In this document: one piece after another, positions 14,507 through 22,780 of the stretch | How the letters are laid out: the number at the start of each line of letters is the position of its first letter | How positions within the stretch are numbered: the stretch's first letter is position 1 | Source: CAZQLE01 sp964593905 | GTDB taxonomy: Bacteria > Chloroflexota > Anaerolineae > Anaerolineales > Anaerolineaceae | Direction of reading: 5' to 3' | Length of the DNA: 31,027 nt | NCBI GenBank assembly: GCA_964593905.1 | Contig: CAZQLE010000015.1 | Location: 1 to 31,027, forward strand | The notes under the pieces: generated by a model | The model's input: only the letters and a program-made list of their open reading frames with translations | What the model was told of the DNA's origin: nothing | The model's database searches: none | Program-made: the position numbers and the translations under genes

Positions 14507-15469
14507 TTAATAGGGCGCGATCTCAAAAGAGGCGATCATTTCATCCAGCAGGAACAAATTTGGTTCAACCGCGTCTGGGTCTTCTGCATTCAAACTGTCA
14601 ACCGTGTCTTCAAGATAGGTGGCATAACCATCTACAAAGGCCTGGTAATCGCCGCCGGGAATTTCATCAGCCGTTTCAGGCAGGATAGAGGAATTGACCG
14701 GCAGGATCGCCGAGAAATAATACTGCCCATCATCCGTCAATCCTTGATAGGTGTAAAACAAACTCTCATTGGCGATCGGAGAGGCGCTCTGTGCAAAGAC
14801 GGTGGTATAGCGCACGCCGCTGCCATTTTGAAAATCAAGATACATCATCTGTGCATGAAAAACCTGGCCGGCATTAAACATCGGCAAAAACGGCAGGTTC
14901 CCCTCCACAAATGGCAACTGCTCGTCCAGCAGGGCGCTCAAGTTGTCAACCGTTTCTTTCGCCTCGGGGTTGACTGCAATTAATTCATCCACAGGGTAAA
15001 CCCGAATCACCGGCTCATGGAAGGTGCCAGTCAAGGCATAATCCTGAAAATCGATCTGCCGCAGTTCAGGGTTCAGATCCCACCAGGCTTCTCCCTTATA
15101 TTCAGGGACCACTTCACAGGTGATGTTTTCAGCAATTTGTTGGTCCAGTTCAAAACGCAGGCCCATTTTTTCGCAGCCGGCCAGTTCGGCAAAATTATTA
15201 AACGACATATCAGGCAATGTTGGGTCAACCTGCGGCAGTTCTTCAAATTCCGGCAGATCAATATCGGGGGTTGGAATGACAATCTCGGGGATTTCAAAAT
15301 CTCCATTCGGCAGAGCCGGTTCGATCATTGGCTCCAGGTTTGAAATGATGGAAGAACTATCCATGGAAACAACACCAAACACGACCAGGCCGCCCAGCAA
15401 CGCACAACAGCAGCAGGCGCCAACCAGAACTACAATCAAAACAATCCAGATCCATTTTTGATTTTGCAT
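14507..15469 (-). CDS. Membrane-anchored protein of unknown function
   Basis: I do not recognise this 320-residue protein. It has one N-terminal membrane helix (about 6-34) with four consecutive cysteines (CCCC, residues 19-22). A Pro/Glu/Asp-rich acidic stretch (IPTPDIDLPEFEELPQVDPTLPD) comes next, then a soluble domain probably exposed outside the membrane. That domain has a Cys pair (AGCEK and ITCEV) about 20 residues apart, which could form a disulfide. GGAGGG lies about 7 nt before ATG 15469; an earlier ATG (MEGSAMQ) overlaps this ribosome site. It is the last gene of the packed run behind moeA, 21 nt from the MoeA-PBP fusion. Its link to molybdenum metabolism is positional only. Confidence 0.8.
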   Translation of the reverse strand: MQNQKWIWIVLIVVLVGACCCCALLGGLVVFGVVSMDSSSIISNLEPMIEPALPNGDFEIPEIVIPTPDIDLPEFEELPQVDPTLPDMSFNNFAELAGCEKMGLRFELDQQIAENITCEVVPEYKGEAWWDLNPELRQIDFQDYALTGTFHEPVIRVYPVDELIAVNPEAKETVDNLSALLDEQLPFVEGNLPFLPMFNAGQVFHAQMMYLDFQNGSGVRYTTVFAQSASPIANESLFYTYQGLTDDGQYYFSAILPVNSSILPETADEIPGGDYQAFVDGYATYLEDTVDSLNAEDPDAVEPNLFLLDEMIASFEIAPY

Positions 15470-15490
15470 TGCACTTCCCTCCATTTTTGA

Positions 15491-17473
15491 TCAACTTGAA
15501 ACAATCTGGCGTTCTTCACCCATTCGAGAGGCATCATAACCGGGTTGTGATGCGATCGCATTGCGGAAAGCCGCTTCACGCATCAAATCAAAGAGCGGTT
15601 GCAGCAGCCGGTCAGTTGCAAACTCCTCGGGAATCACCAGATCATATTCTTCATGAAACAGTGGCACAAAATCCAACCCCAGGGCAAACGCCGCCGCGGT
15701 AATCCCCAGCCCGCAATCTGCACGGCCAGAGCTGACCGCCGCGGCAACAGCAAGATGAGTATATTCCTCTTCGCCATAACCGCTGACCGTGTCGGCAGAA
15801 ATCCCCTCATTTTGCAGCCAGTAATCCAACAACACCCGCGTGCCCGCCCCCCGCTGACGGTTGACAAAACGCACCCCGGGTCGGGCCAGGTCAGCAATCG
15901 CCAGAATGCGTTTCGGGTTGCCCGGCTTAACCAGCAGGCCCTGTTCGCGCCCCACCCAGCGAATGAGTTTTACGGGTAGACCGGGCAAATACTGCCGGAT
16001 TGCAGCGAGATTATAAACGCCACTTTCGGGGTCCAGAAGGTGTGAACCGGCCAGGTGCGCCTCACGCCGGCGTAACGCCACCAAACCACCCTGCGAGCCA
16101 ACATTGGCCGAAACCAACCGCCGCCCCCGATCAGACAAAAAATGCGCCAGAATATCCAGGGTCATATCGTGTGACCCAATTGCAAAAATAGTACGGTCTA
16201 GTTCGTCCACTGAACGATACAGCTTGACCCTTACTTCGGCTCCGGCTTCCACACCCTGCACCCCGCGCGGAAGAACACAGATGCCATCGGCGCGCACCAA
16301 CGAGGTAATTACCCCCGCCCCGCGCGATAACGGCGCCGCCAGGGTGCGCTGCCCCACCTTTCCGACAACAACACGCATATAATCATCATCACCGGCCGGA
16401 GAGGTCACTTTGCGCGTCATTTGCGCCGTAATTTCCCGTACCGGGGTTGTGGGGCGTCCCAGCCACAACGCAACCAGCGGCTGGACAAAGATCTCACCGG
16501 TCAGCGCGGCCGATACCGGGTAGCCGGGGATGCCAACGATTGGCACCAGACGTTCGGGGTCTGCCGACTGTGCAGAACAGCGAATCATCCCTAAAATCAC
16601 CGGGTGGCCCGGTCGCACCGCAACACCATGCACCAGCAGTTGTCCCAGTTCTTCTACAACCCGCGCCGAAAAATCCTCCGACCCGGCCGAAGAACCGGCG
16701 TTCAGCAGCACCAGGTCGTTTTCATCGGCAGCCTGCTGAACCCTTTGTTTAATCAGCTCAAACTGGTCGGCCACAATCGGATACCGGGTCGGCAATCCAC
16801 CCCAGTCACGAATCTGGGCCGCAAGCACGACCGAATTAAAATCCAGAATCTCGCCGCGCTTTAATTCACTGCCAATCGGCACCAGTTCGCTCCCGGTTGG
16901 GATGACACCCACCCTGGGGATACGGCTGACCGTCACCCCGGTATGACCGCTGGCCGCGATGGCGCCCAGATCCACCGGGCGCAGGGTATGATGGGCAGGC
17001 AGCACAAGCTGCGTGGCGACAATATCTTCACCCATCGGCCTGACATGCATCCAGGGGGTGACCCCGGCGCGCAATCGGATCGCCGCCGGGTCGCGTTGGC
17101 GGGTGGAGATTTCGCCCATTTCATCGACCGGCTCCGTGTTTTCAATGGGAACAACAGCGTTACTCCAGTCGGGCAGCGGGTCACCGGTATCCACATACAC
17201 CGCTTCAACACCGATTTTTAATACAACCGGTGCGGTGGGCATGGCACCGGCCGTTAATTCCGCGCGCAGCGCAAACCCGTCCATGGCAGAGGCATGATAA
17301 TGCGGAGAGCAAATTTTTGCCCAGACCGGCTCTGCCAGAACGCGCCCCAGCGCCCGGTCATCCAGTGAGATGGTTTCTTTGCCAAGCAAACCCCATAAGT
17401 GCGCTTCTTGCAGCGCCTGCTGCAAACGCATTTTTGCCTGCTCGAGCGGAATATCATGCAAATAGACAGACAT
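15491..17473 (-). CDS. MoeA molybdopterin molybdotransferase fused to a periplasmic-binding-protein-like domain
   Basis: The 660-residue protein has MoeA at residues 1 to about 420: HASAMDGFAL, the MPT-binding domain with LLNAGSSAGSEDFSARVVEEL and GVAVRPGHPVILG, then VGIPGYPVSAAL and a C-terminal beta domain. From about residue 428 (IFAIGSHDMTLDILAHFL) a PBP-like domain follows, of the type also seen attached to molybdate regulators. It has NRQRGAGTRVLLDYWL, YGEEEYTHLAVAAAVSSGRADCGLGI and a C-terminal EEYDLVIP segment. MoeA inserts molybdate into adenylylated molybdopterin; the PBP-like domain may bind molybdate, tungstate or a cofactor precursor. There is no signal peptide, so it is cytoplasmic. 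This is the second moeA of the same gene run. Confidence 0.93.
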   Translation of the reverse strand: MSVYLHDIPLEQAKMRLQQALQEAHLWGLLGKETISLDDRALGRVLAEPVWAKICSPHYHASAMDGFALRAELTAGAMPTAPVVLKIGVEAVYVDTGDPLPDWSNAVVPIENTEPVDEMGEISTRQRDPAAIRLRAGVTPWMHVRPMGEDIVATQLVLPAHHTLRPVDLGAIAASGHTGVTVSRIPRVGVIPTGSELVPIGSELKRGEILDFNSVVLAAQIRDWGGLPTRYPIVADQFELIKQRVQQAADENDLVLLNAGSSAGSEDFSARVVEELGQLLVHGVAVRPGHPVILGMIRCSAQSADPERLVPIVGIPGYPVSAALTGEIFVQPLVALWLGRPTTPVREITAQMTRKVTSPAGDDDYMRVVVGKVGQRTLAAPLSRGAGVITSLVRADGICVLPRGVQGVEAGAEVRVKLYRSVDELDRTIFAIGSHDMTLDILAHFLSDRGRRLVSANVGSQGGLVALRRREAHLAGSHLLDPESGVYNLAAIRQYLPGLPVKLIRWVGREQGLLVKPGNPKRILAIADLARPGVRFVNRQRGAGTRVLLDYWLQNEGISADTVSGYGEEEYTHLAVAAAVSSGRADCGLGITAAAFALGLDFVPLFHEEYDLVIPEEFATDRLLQPLFDLMREAAFRNAIASQPGYDASRMGEERQIVSS

Positions 17474-17494
17474 ACCCTTATCTCGCTTTAGAAA

Positions 17495-18547
17495 TTATGG
17501 CGCTGTTGTAGCAGACGGGGCCGGTTGTTCTGCGCCGCCCGGCTGCGGGGTAAGGAAATTCAGCGTCGCATCCGATAAAGGTTGTTCCGGCTGCCAGGGT
17601 AAAATCGTCAGGAAGTCATTAATCGCCAGCTCTGCGCGAATCTCATAACGGGGCATATAGTACAGGGTGTTGAGCGAGTGTTCGCTGGATTTAAACAACC
17701 CGACGGCCGCCTTATAACCCCATTCCTGAACCCGCGCCACCATTCTTCCTTCATTGTCAATCGCCCCGCCCGGATAGGCAAAGACGGTGACCGGCACCCC
17801 TAATTTTGCTTCAATATCCGTCCGTGAACCTGAAATTTCCCGGCCGATGGAATCGGGGTTCTGAACCTGCAAGTCTAACAGGCTTACCCCGCTGGCTGCA
17901 CGGCTGCCAACTTCCCAACCGGCCGCCATCAGTTCCTTAATCTGCGCCGAAGTCATCACATTCTTGGCATCAATCTGATCCGAGGCCAGGAACAACGTTC
18001 CGGTAAACCCGTATTTTTGCATAATCGGGAACACCTTGCGATAGATCCCCAGTTTGTTGGTATCAAAAGTGATAACCACCGGTCGGGGAGGCAGCGTGCC
18101 GCCGCTCAGAAGGATATCCACAATCTTGGAGACCGGGATGCTCTGATACCCGGCTTCAGACAGGGCGCGCATTTGCTGTTCAAATTCATTGCTCGGAACA
18201 TACAAACTGCTCTCCCACTGGTAAAACGGATCATCTTCAACCCCATCGGCCACTGCGTTATAAATCAAAATGGGGACTGTCGCCTTGCCCGCCGGGAAGA
18301 CCGGCCAGGTGGGGGTCGCTGTGGCGCTGGGGGCCGGGGTTAAGGTGGGCGTTTCAGTAGGAGCGATTGTCGGCGTCAGGGTGGCCGTTGCCGTCGGCGG
18401 CGTTTGCGTTGCTATGGCCGTAAACTGGGCGATGACCGTCTGGGCAGCCTGGGTATATACAAGATAGGGGTCTTCACTCGCTTTCGGCGAACACGCAGAA
18501 ACAAAGACAACCACCACGATCAAAACAATCCATGCAAAGCGTTTCAT
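17495..18547 (-). CDS. Polysaccharide-deacetylase-fold lipoprotein lacking catalytic residues
   Basis: The 350-residue protein has a lipoprotein signal (FVSAC, Cys19), then a Thr/Pro/Ala-rich linker (about 43-85), then a NodB-homology domain (about 90-300). The NodB landmarks are recognisable but their metal ligands are gone. VPILIYNAV replaces the usual YH, VITFDTN replaces FDDG (only Asp162 remains), and WEVGSRAASGVSL replaces the H-x3-4-H pair. It is therefore probably a surface-anchored binding or scaffold protein rather than a deacetylase. GGAGGAG lies directly before the ATG. It sits between the two moeA genes, 36 and 21 nt from them. A role in cell-envelope glycan recognition is a guess. 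Confidence 0.87.
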   Translation of the reverse strand: MKRFAWIVLIVVVVFVSACSPKASEDPYLVYTQAAQTVIAQFTAIATQTPPTATATLTPTIAPTETPTLTPAPSATATPTWPVFPAGKATVPILIYNAVADGVEDDPFYQWESSLYVPSNEFEQQMRALSEAGYQSIPVSKIVDILLSGGTLPPRPVVITFDTNKLGIYRKVFPIMQKYGFTGTLFLASDQIDAKNVMTSAQIKELMAAGWEVGSRAASGVSLLDLQVQNPDSIGREISGSRTDIEAKLGVPVTVFAYPGGAIDNEGRMVARVQEWGYKAAVGLFKSSEHSLNTLYYMPRYEIRAELAINDFLTILPWQPEQPLSDATLNFLTPQPGGAEQPAPSATTAP

Positions 18548-18583
18548 CTCTCCTCCAAAATACCAGGTTTATCCAACAGATGC

Positions 18584-19819
18584 TTACAACCAGGAGACCT
18601 GCACCCACTCCCCTGCAGCAATCCCGTTCGCATCTGCCGGGATGTAAATTAGCCCATCTGCATTGGCCAGGGTAAAGATCAAATTGCTCTTAAAAAATAT
18701 GGGCTCGGCGGCCCACTCACCCTGCGGTGAACGTGTTAAACGGGCAGGGATCCAGTCTTCTCGTCCGGCCTGGGAAGGCAAATTGATGGTTAAACGGGCC
18801 GAGAGCAGCGGCTCGGGCTGTGGTTGCAGCCCCAACAGATGTTGAATGACCGCCCGGACAAAAATTCCGGCGATCACCAGCGCGCTGACCGGGTTGCCGG
18901 GCAGCCCGATCACGGGTTTTCCATCGCACACCGCCAAAATGGTCGGCTTTCCCGGCCGAACGTTAACGCCATGCACCAACACACCGGGGCGTCCAAGTTC
19001 GTCCACCATGCGGGCCGTTAGATCTCTGGCGCTGGCCGAAGAACCGGCCGTAATCACCACTGCGTCACATTCAGCCATTGCCTGGCGCAGCGTGCTGGCA
19101 AAGACATCTGCCTGATCCGGCATAATGCCATATCGAACTGCACAACCGCCATGCTGGGTGATCAATGCGCTTAGACTGTAGCTGTTAATATCGCGAACCT
19201 GACCGGGGGCAGGTTTAATTTCAGGCGCGATCACCTCATCTCCACTGGAAACAACGGCGATGCGCGGCGCTCTGGCAACCGCCACACTCAGAATCCCCAG
19301 GGCAACCAGCCCGCCGATTTCGGATGGGCGCAGATGGACGCCTTTTTCAAGAATGATCTGACCGGGCTTAACATCTTCTCCGGCGCGCAGCACGTTTTCA
19401 CCCACTGCCGCAGAACGAAAAATTTCGACTTCGGCACCGCCGGTGGTCTGGGTATATTCAAGCATTACCACGGCATCTGCCCCCGCGGGCAGCATCCCCC
19501 CGGTGTGAATGACGGCCACACTGCCCCGCTTCAGCTCAAAATCTGGGGCCGCCCCCATCGGAACCTCACCCACCACGGGCAGATAGGCCGGCAGAGTATC
19601 ACTGGCCCCAAAAGTATCGGCTGCGCATACCGCAAAACCATCCACCGTGCTGCGGTCAAACGCAGGCAGCGGCTCGGCCGCCGACACCGCTTCGGTCGTC
19701 ACCCGGTTTAAAGCAGATTCAACACGAACCAGCTCAACGAACGGGTTTGCCGGTGGCAGGGCACGCAAAAACACATCCAAAGCCTGTGCGGGGGGAAGTA
19801 ATTGAAGAAATTCAGGCAT
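18584..19819 (-). CDS. moeA: Molybdopterin molybdotransferase MoeA
   Basis: The 411-residue MoeA has all four domains: the N-terminal part with FDRSTVDGFAV, the RAGEDVKPG block, and the MPT-binding domain with ITAGSSASARDLTARMVDEL, VNVRPGKPTILA and GLPGNPVSAL. A C-terminal beta domain ends at WVQVSWL. It catalyses metal insertion into the adenylylated pterin to form molybdenum cofactor. It starts 1 nt after the UbiA-like gene ends, with no clear Shine-Dalgarno, so translational coupling is likely. A second, longer MoeA fused to a PBP-like domain lies two genes downstream. The two paralogues may differ in metal or in target enzymes. Confidence 0.94.
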   Translation of the reverse strand: MPEFLQLLPPAQALDVFLRALPPANPFVELVRVESALNRVTTEAVSAAEPLPAFDRSTVDGFAVCAADTFGASDTLPAYLPVVGEVPMGAAPDFELKRGSVAVIHTGGMLPAGADAVVMLEYTQTTGGAEVEIFRSAAVGENVLRAGEDVKPGQIILEKGVHLRPSEIGGLVALGILSVAVARAPRIAVVSSGDEVIAPEIKPAPGQVRDINSYSLSALITQHGGCAVRYGIMPDQADVFASTLRQAMAECDAVVITAGSSASARDLTARMVDELGRPGVLVHGVNVRPGKPTILAVCDGKPVIGLPGNPVSALVIAGIFVRAVIQHLLGLQPQPEPLLSARLTINLPSQAGREDWIPARLTRSPQGEWAAEPIFFKSNLIFTLANADGLIYIPADANGIAAGEWVQVSWL

Positions 19820-19820
19820 T

Positions 19821-20753
19821 TCAAGATACCCACAGTGAAAAGGTCATTAAGTAAACAACCAAGCCGAAGGTGACCACGGCATTCAGAATCAACAACTTCC
19901 AGTTCGGTTTTGCGCCCGAAGCAATCCGCTCCATTTGCATGATTTGATAAATTGCAAATGGAACACTGAGCAGCGTCGGCCAGGTTAAACGCCAGGGCAA
20001 GCCCGAAAGAAGTGCAAAACCAATCAGCAGGTAGCTGCAAACAACCAGAATGTGGTGCAGCCGCACCCCCCGTTCCCAGCCGGTTTGCTGAATCAAATTT
20101 CTTCGGCCAGCAGTCAGATCACTGGCGAACCCGGGCAGGCCCAACACCAGTTGCAGGGCCAAAAAGAGGGTCAGCAGTGGAAAAGTCAGCATTGCAATCA
20201 GACGATGCAGATCACCGGTCTGGAAGAGATAAGCCAGTGCAGGCGTAAGATTGATGATGAAAACCGCTTGAAGCAGCTCACCATAGCCCGTTTCTGCCAG
20301 CCGAAAAGGCGGAACCGAATAGATAAAGGCCAGCAAAAATGCAATTCCCAGCAGCAGAAAGCCGGCCGGGCTGAGCGCATCTCTTAAACGCAGCAAAACG
20401 GTTAGAACCGCACCAACTGCCAGTGTTGCCAGGGCCACCGACAGAAAAACACCCCGCTCCGCGCTTAAATCGACCGGCGGGGTAATCTCTTCTTCCAAAA
20501 TGCGCCAACGCGGCGGATGAGCGCGGCGGATGAGCGGGTTAAACGTATCATAATATACACGCAAATACTGGCTGCTCACCTGCAACAAACTAATTGCCGC
20601 AAGCCCAATCCAAAACGTTAACCAGTCAAATGACAGTCCCAGATAAACAGCGATTCCGGCGCCCAGACAATATAAAACCAGGGTGGCAGCCAGCCGCCAC
20701 GGAGATGCATATCGAATCAGTAACTGAATGGAATGATCGCCTGTACTTTCCAT
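19821..20753 (-). CDS. Divergent UbiA-family prenyltransferase-like membrane protein
   Basis: The 310-residue polytopic protein has about eight membrane helices. Overall layout matches UbiA/MenA prenyltransferases: a polar loop after helix 2 and another after helix 6. In the first loop the usual N-x3-D-x3-D is degenerate (QYLRVYYDTFNPLIRR). The second loop keeps LPGFASDLTAGRRNLIQQTG, similar to the D-x-x-A-G-R-x-T-L region of MenA. The family moves prenyl chains to aromatic acceptors such as quinone precursors; this member may have another substrate or be inactive. It lies 10 nt after the SDR gene and 1 nt before moeA. Confidence 0.75.
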   Translation of the reverse strand: MESTGDHSIQLLIRYASPWRLAATLVLYCLGAGIAVYLGLSFDWLTFWIGLAAISLLQVSSQYLRVYYDTFNPLIRRAHPPRWRILEEEITPPVDLSAERGVFLSVALATLAVGAVLTVLLRLRDALSPAGFLLLGIAFLLAFIYSVPPFRLAETGYGELLQAVFIINLTPALAYLFQTGDLHRLIAMLTFPLLTLFLALQLVLGLPGFASDLTAGRRNLIQQTGWERGVRLHHILVVCSYLLIGFALLSGLPWRLTWPTLLSVPFAIYQIMQMERIASGAKPNWKLLILNAVVTFGLVVYLMTFSLWVS

Positions 20754-20763
20754 ACTTTATCCC

Positions 20764-21495
20764 TTATAGCAACTGGTAACCACCATCGACAACCAGTGTC
20801 GTACCGGTAATATGTGGGTTTGTTATCAAAAAAAGTACTGCATTTTCAATATCGCGTGGCGCGCCGGCCTGCTGCAAGGGCAGCCGGTTCACCAGGTGAT
20901 TCCATTGATCTTCCGACATACCGTCTGCTTTTAAAATCAGACCCGGTGCAACCGCATTCACCCGGATTTTTGGAGCCAATGACCTTGCCAGAACGCCGGT
21001 CAAACTCTCCACCCCGGCTTTGCTGACTACATAGGCTCCATAGCCCGGCCATGAGCGATTCGCCCCACTATCGCTGATATTAATGATTATACCGCCTCTG
21101 TCAGCCATCAGCCGCGCTGCTTCGCGGGCGCACAACCAGGGTGCCCGCAGGTTCAACGCAAAGGTCTGGTCCCAGGTTTCCACCTCCAGATCTTTCAAGT
21201 TTCCGGCAAACATGACCGCCGCAGAATTGACCAGCACCTCAAAAACGACTCCCAGCGCTTGAATTTTTGAGAACATCGCCAGCACCTCGTCCTCCTGGGT
21301 CAGGTCGGCGGGGAGCAAAAAGACCGTGTGCTGGTTCGCTTCAAGCTGTTTTGCCAGTTCCACAGCCTCAGCTTCTGAGTGGTGGTAATGCAGGCCAATG
21401 GCAAAACCCTCAGCCGCCAGGCGAATGGACAAAGCCCGGCCAATTCGGGTCGCCGCCCCGGTGATTAAGGCAAATCGTTGCGCGCGCATTCCCAT
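20764..21495 (-). CDS. SDR family oxidoreductase with pteridine-reductase-like cofactor motif
   Basis: The 243-residue short-chain dehydrogenase/reductase has a Rossmann motif TGAATRIG (12-19). The Arg replaces the usual Gly, as in pteridine reductase/FolM-like SDRs that prefer NADPH. The catalytic Tyr155 and Lys159 lie in YVVSK, with a Ser in NISDSGA; the C-terminal TTLVVDGGYQLL is typical of the family. It could be a dihydropteridine/dihydromonapterin reductase or a 3-oxoacyl-ACP reductase-like enzyme. The pterin reading is attractive beside moeA but unproven. AGGA lies about 6 nt before ATG 21495. It starts 8 nt after the proline dehydrogenase stop. Confidence 0.88.
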   Translation of the reverse strand: MGMRAQRFALITGAATRIGRALSIRLAAEGFAIGLHYHHSEAEAVELAKQLEANQHTVFLLPADLTQEDEVLAMFSKIQALGVVFEVLVNSAAVMFAGNLKDLEVETWDQTFALNLRAPWLCAREAARLMADRGGIIINISDSGANRSWPGYGAYVVSKAGVESLTGVLARSLAPKIRVNAVAPGLILKADGMSEDQWNHLVNRLPLQQAGAPRDIENAVLFLITNPHITGTTLVVDGGYQLL

Positions 21496-21503
21496 ATCAT
21501 TTC

Positions 21504-22460
21504 CTACTTAAAGAAATTGGAAACAAAGAACCAGATATTGGCCGGGCGCTCGGCCAGGCGACGCATAAAATAGGGGTACCAATGGGTTCCATAAGGCACA
21601 TACACCCGCACCGGATGCCCCGCAGCCACAAGCTGCTGTTGCAGATCGCGGCGAATGCCATATAACATTTGAAATTCCACCCGGTCACTGGGAAGATCAA
21701 GCTGCCGCAATTCTTTCTGGATATACGCAATTCGCTTTTCATCATGGGTGGCAGCGGCAAACAAGGGCGGCGTCTTTCCATCTGCGCCGGGGGTCAGTTG
21801 TAGATTTTGGCAGGAAAACTGCATCAGCCAGGTCGCAAGTTGATCATAGTTCCGATCAACATCCGCTTTGGCCGGAAAAGCCACCTCAGCCGGTTCGCGA
21901 TACGCGCCTTTGCAAAGTCGAACCCGTCCCCCGGCCAGGCAGATGGATTCGATATCCTTCAGGCTGCGGTAAAGATAAGATTGAATGACAATGCCCACCT
22001 GTGTATACCCGTTTTGCAGCGCCTTCAAATACAGGCCAAGCGTCGCTGCGGTCAGCGAAGAGTCTTCCATATCAATGCGAATGAAATTATGCGTCTCACG
22101 TGATTTCTCAAGGATGGTGAATAACAGCCTATGGCAAATTTCAGGGTTTACAGTCAGACCGATCTGGCTGAGTTTGATCGACACATTCGCTTTGACGCCC
22201 GCCGAAGCTATGCGCTCCAACAATTGACAAACTTCCTCAGCCGCCTGGCCGGCTTCTGTTTCGTCGCGGGTGTTTTCACCCAGGTGATCCAGCGTAGCCA
22301 AAATACCAGCGTCATTCAACTGCCGAACGGCTTTAAGGGCTGCCTCCTGGGTTTCGCCAGCCACAAAGCGCGACGCAAACTTCCAGGCGAACGGCCAGCC
22401 CACAATGAGCCGCTGAGCCCGGTCCATTTTTGAAAGGGAAAGAAACAGCGCACGAAGCAT
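21504..22460 (-). CDS. Proline dehydrogenase (FAD-dependent)
   Basis: The 318-residue monofunctional PRODH barrel has the family landmarks NVSIKLSQIGL, IRIDMEDSSL, GGRVRLCKGAYREP, FAAATHDEKRIAYIQ and VEFQMLYGIRRDLQ. The C-terminal YVPYGTHWYPYFMRRLAERPAN carries the paired Arg that bind the proline carboxylate. It oxidises proline to pyrroline-5-carboxylate and passes electrons to FAD and then quinone at the membrane. Length is normal for a Gram-positive-type single-domain enzyme. GGGGAG lies 5-6 nt before the ATG. No P5C dehydrogenase is in the window. It is the first gene of the minus-strand run, with a candidate promoter at 22509-22517. Confidence 0.95.
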   Translation of the reverse strand: MLRALFLSLSKMDRAQRLIVGWPFAWKFASRFVAGETQEAALKAVRQLNDAGILATLDHLGENTRDETEAGQAAEEVCQLLERIASAGVKANVSIKLSQIGLTVNPEICHRLLFTILEKSRETHNFIRIDMEDSSLTAATLGLYLKALQNGYTQVGIVIQSYLYRSLKDIESICLAGGRVRLCKGAYREPAEVAFPAKADVDRNYDQLATWLMQFSCQNLQLTPGADGKTPPLFAAATHDEKRIAYIQKELRQLDLPSDRVEFQMLYGIRRDLQQQLVAAGHPVRVYVPYGTHWYPYFMRRLAERPANIWFFVSNFFK

Positions 22461-22508
22461 AGGTCTCCCCGAGAAATCTCATCACTGCCTGAATGACATT
22501 GCTGCTTA

Positions 22509-22517
22509 ATTCTAGCA
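22509..22517 (-). promoter_or_regulatory. Extended -10 for the proline dehydrogenase gene run
   Basis: The minus strand reads TGCTAGAAT, an extended -10 (TGn plus TAGAAT) about 50 nt before the start codon. No strong -35 is seen. Confidence 0.45.
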
Positions 22518-22686
22518 TAACATCCATAGACCCCGGAGCCATAACTGGTTTAAGGAACAGTACCATTCGAAAAGTCACGAACGGCCCTGTTTGCACCCCC
22601 GCGGCTGCGCCGCGGCCTCTCACAGAAAAAAGTAGAAGAAGCCCTGAAGAAGGCCGCCTATTTAATTTCCGCTTCGAACCCCGGAA

Positions 22687-22695
22687 TGGTATAAT
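22687..22695 (+). promoter_or_regulatory. Extended -10 promoter of the amino acid ABC operon
   Basis: TGGTATAAT is a perfect extended -10 (TGn plus TATAAT), 85 nt before the GTG start. The -35 region is weak (TTTCCG-like), as is common with extended -10 promoters. The predicted leader is about 80 nt. Confidence 0.65.
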
Positions 22696-22780
22696 TCAAG
22701 CAGGCAAAATAAGTAATCGCCCAAAACTGCGGGTCAACCGCAAATCCTGTGTCCTGTAAATTCATTTTTGGAGGAGAGAC

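Larger units (their letters stand above)
22461..22780. other. Divergent intergenic region between proline dehydrogenase and amino acid ABC transporter
   Basis: These 320 bp hold no convincing gene. They contain outward-facing promoter elements for both flanking operons, a GC-rich hairpin CCGCGGC-TGC-GCCGCGG (22599-22615) of unknown role, and a small stem TGCGG-GTCAA-CCGCA (22728-22742) in the predicted leader of the transporter mRNA. Confidence 0.5.

Noticed and set aside
18270..18467. Low-complexity Val/Gly-rich plus-strand frame
   Set aside because: It is the antisense of the Thr/Pro-rich linker of the deacetylase-like lipoprotein.
22599..22615. GC-rich hairpin as a terminator
   Set aside because: It has no U-tract on either strand and lies between divergent operons, so termination is unlikely; its role is left open.
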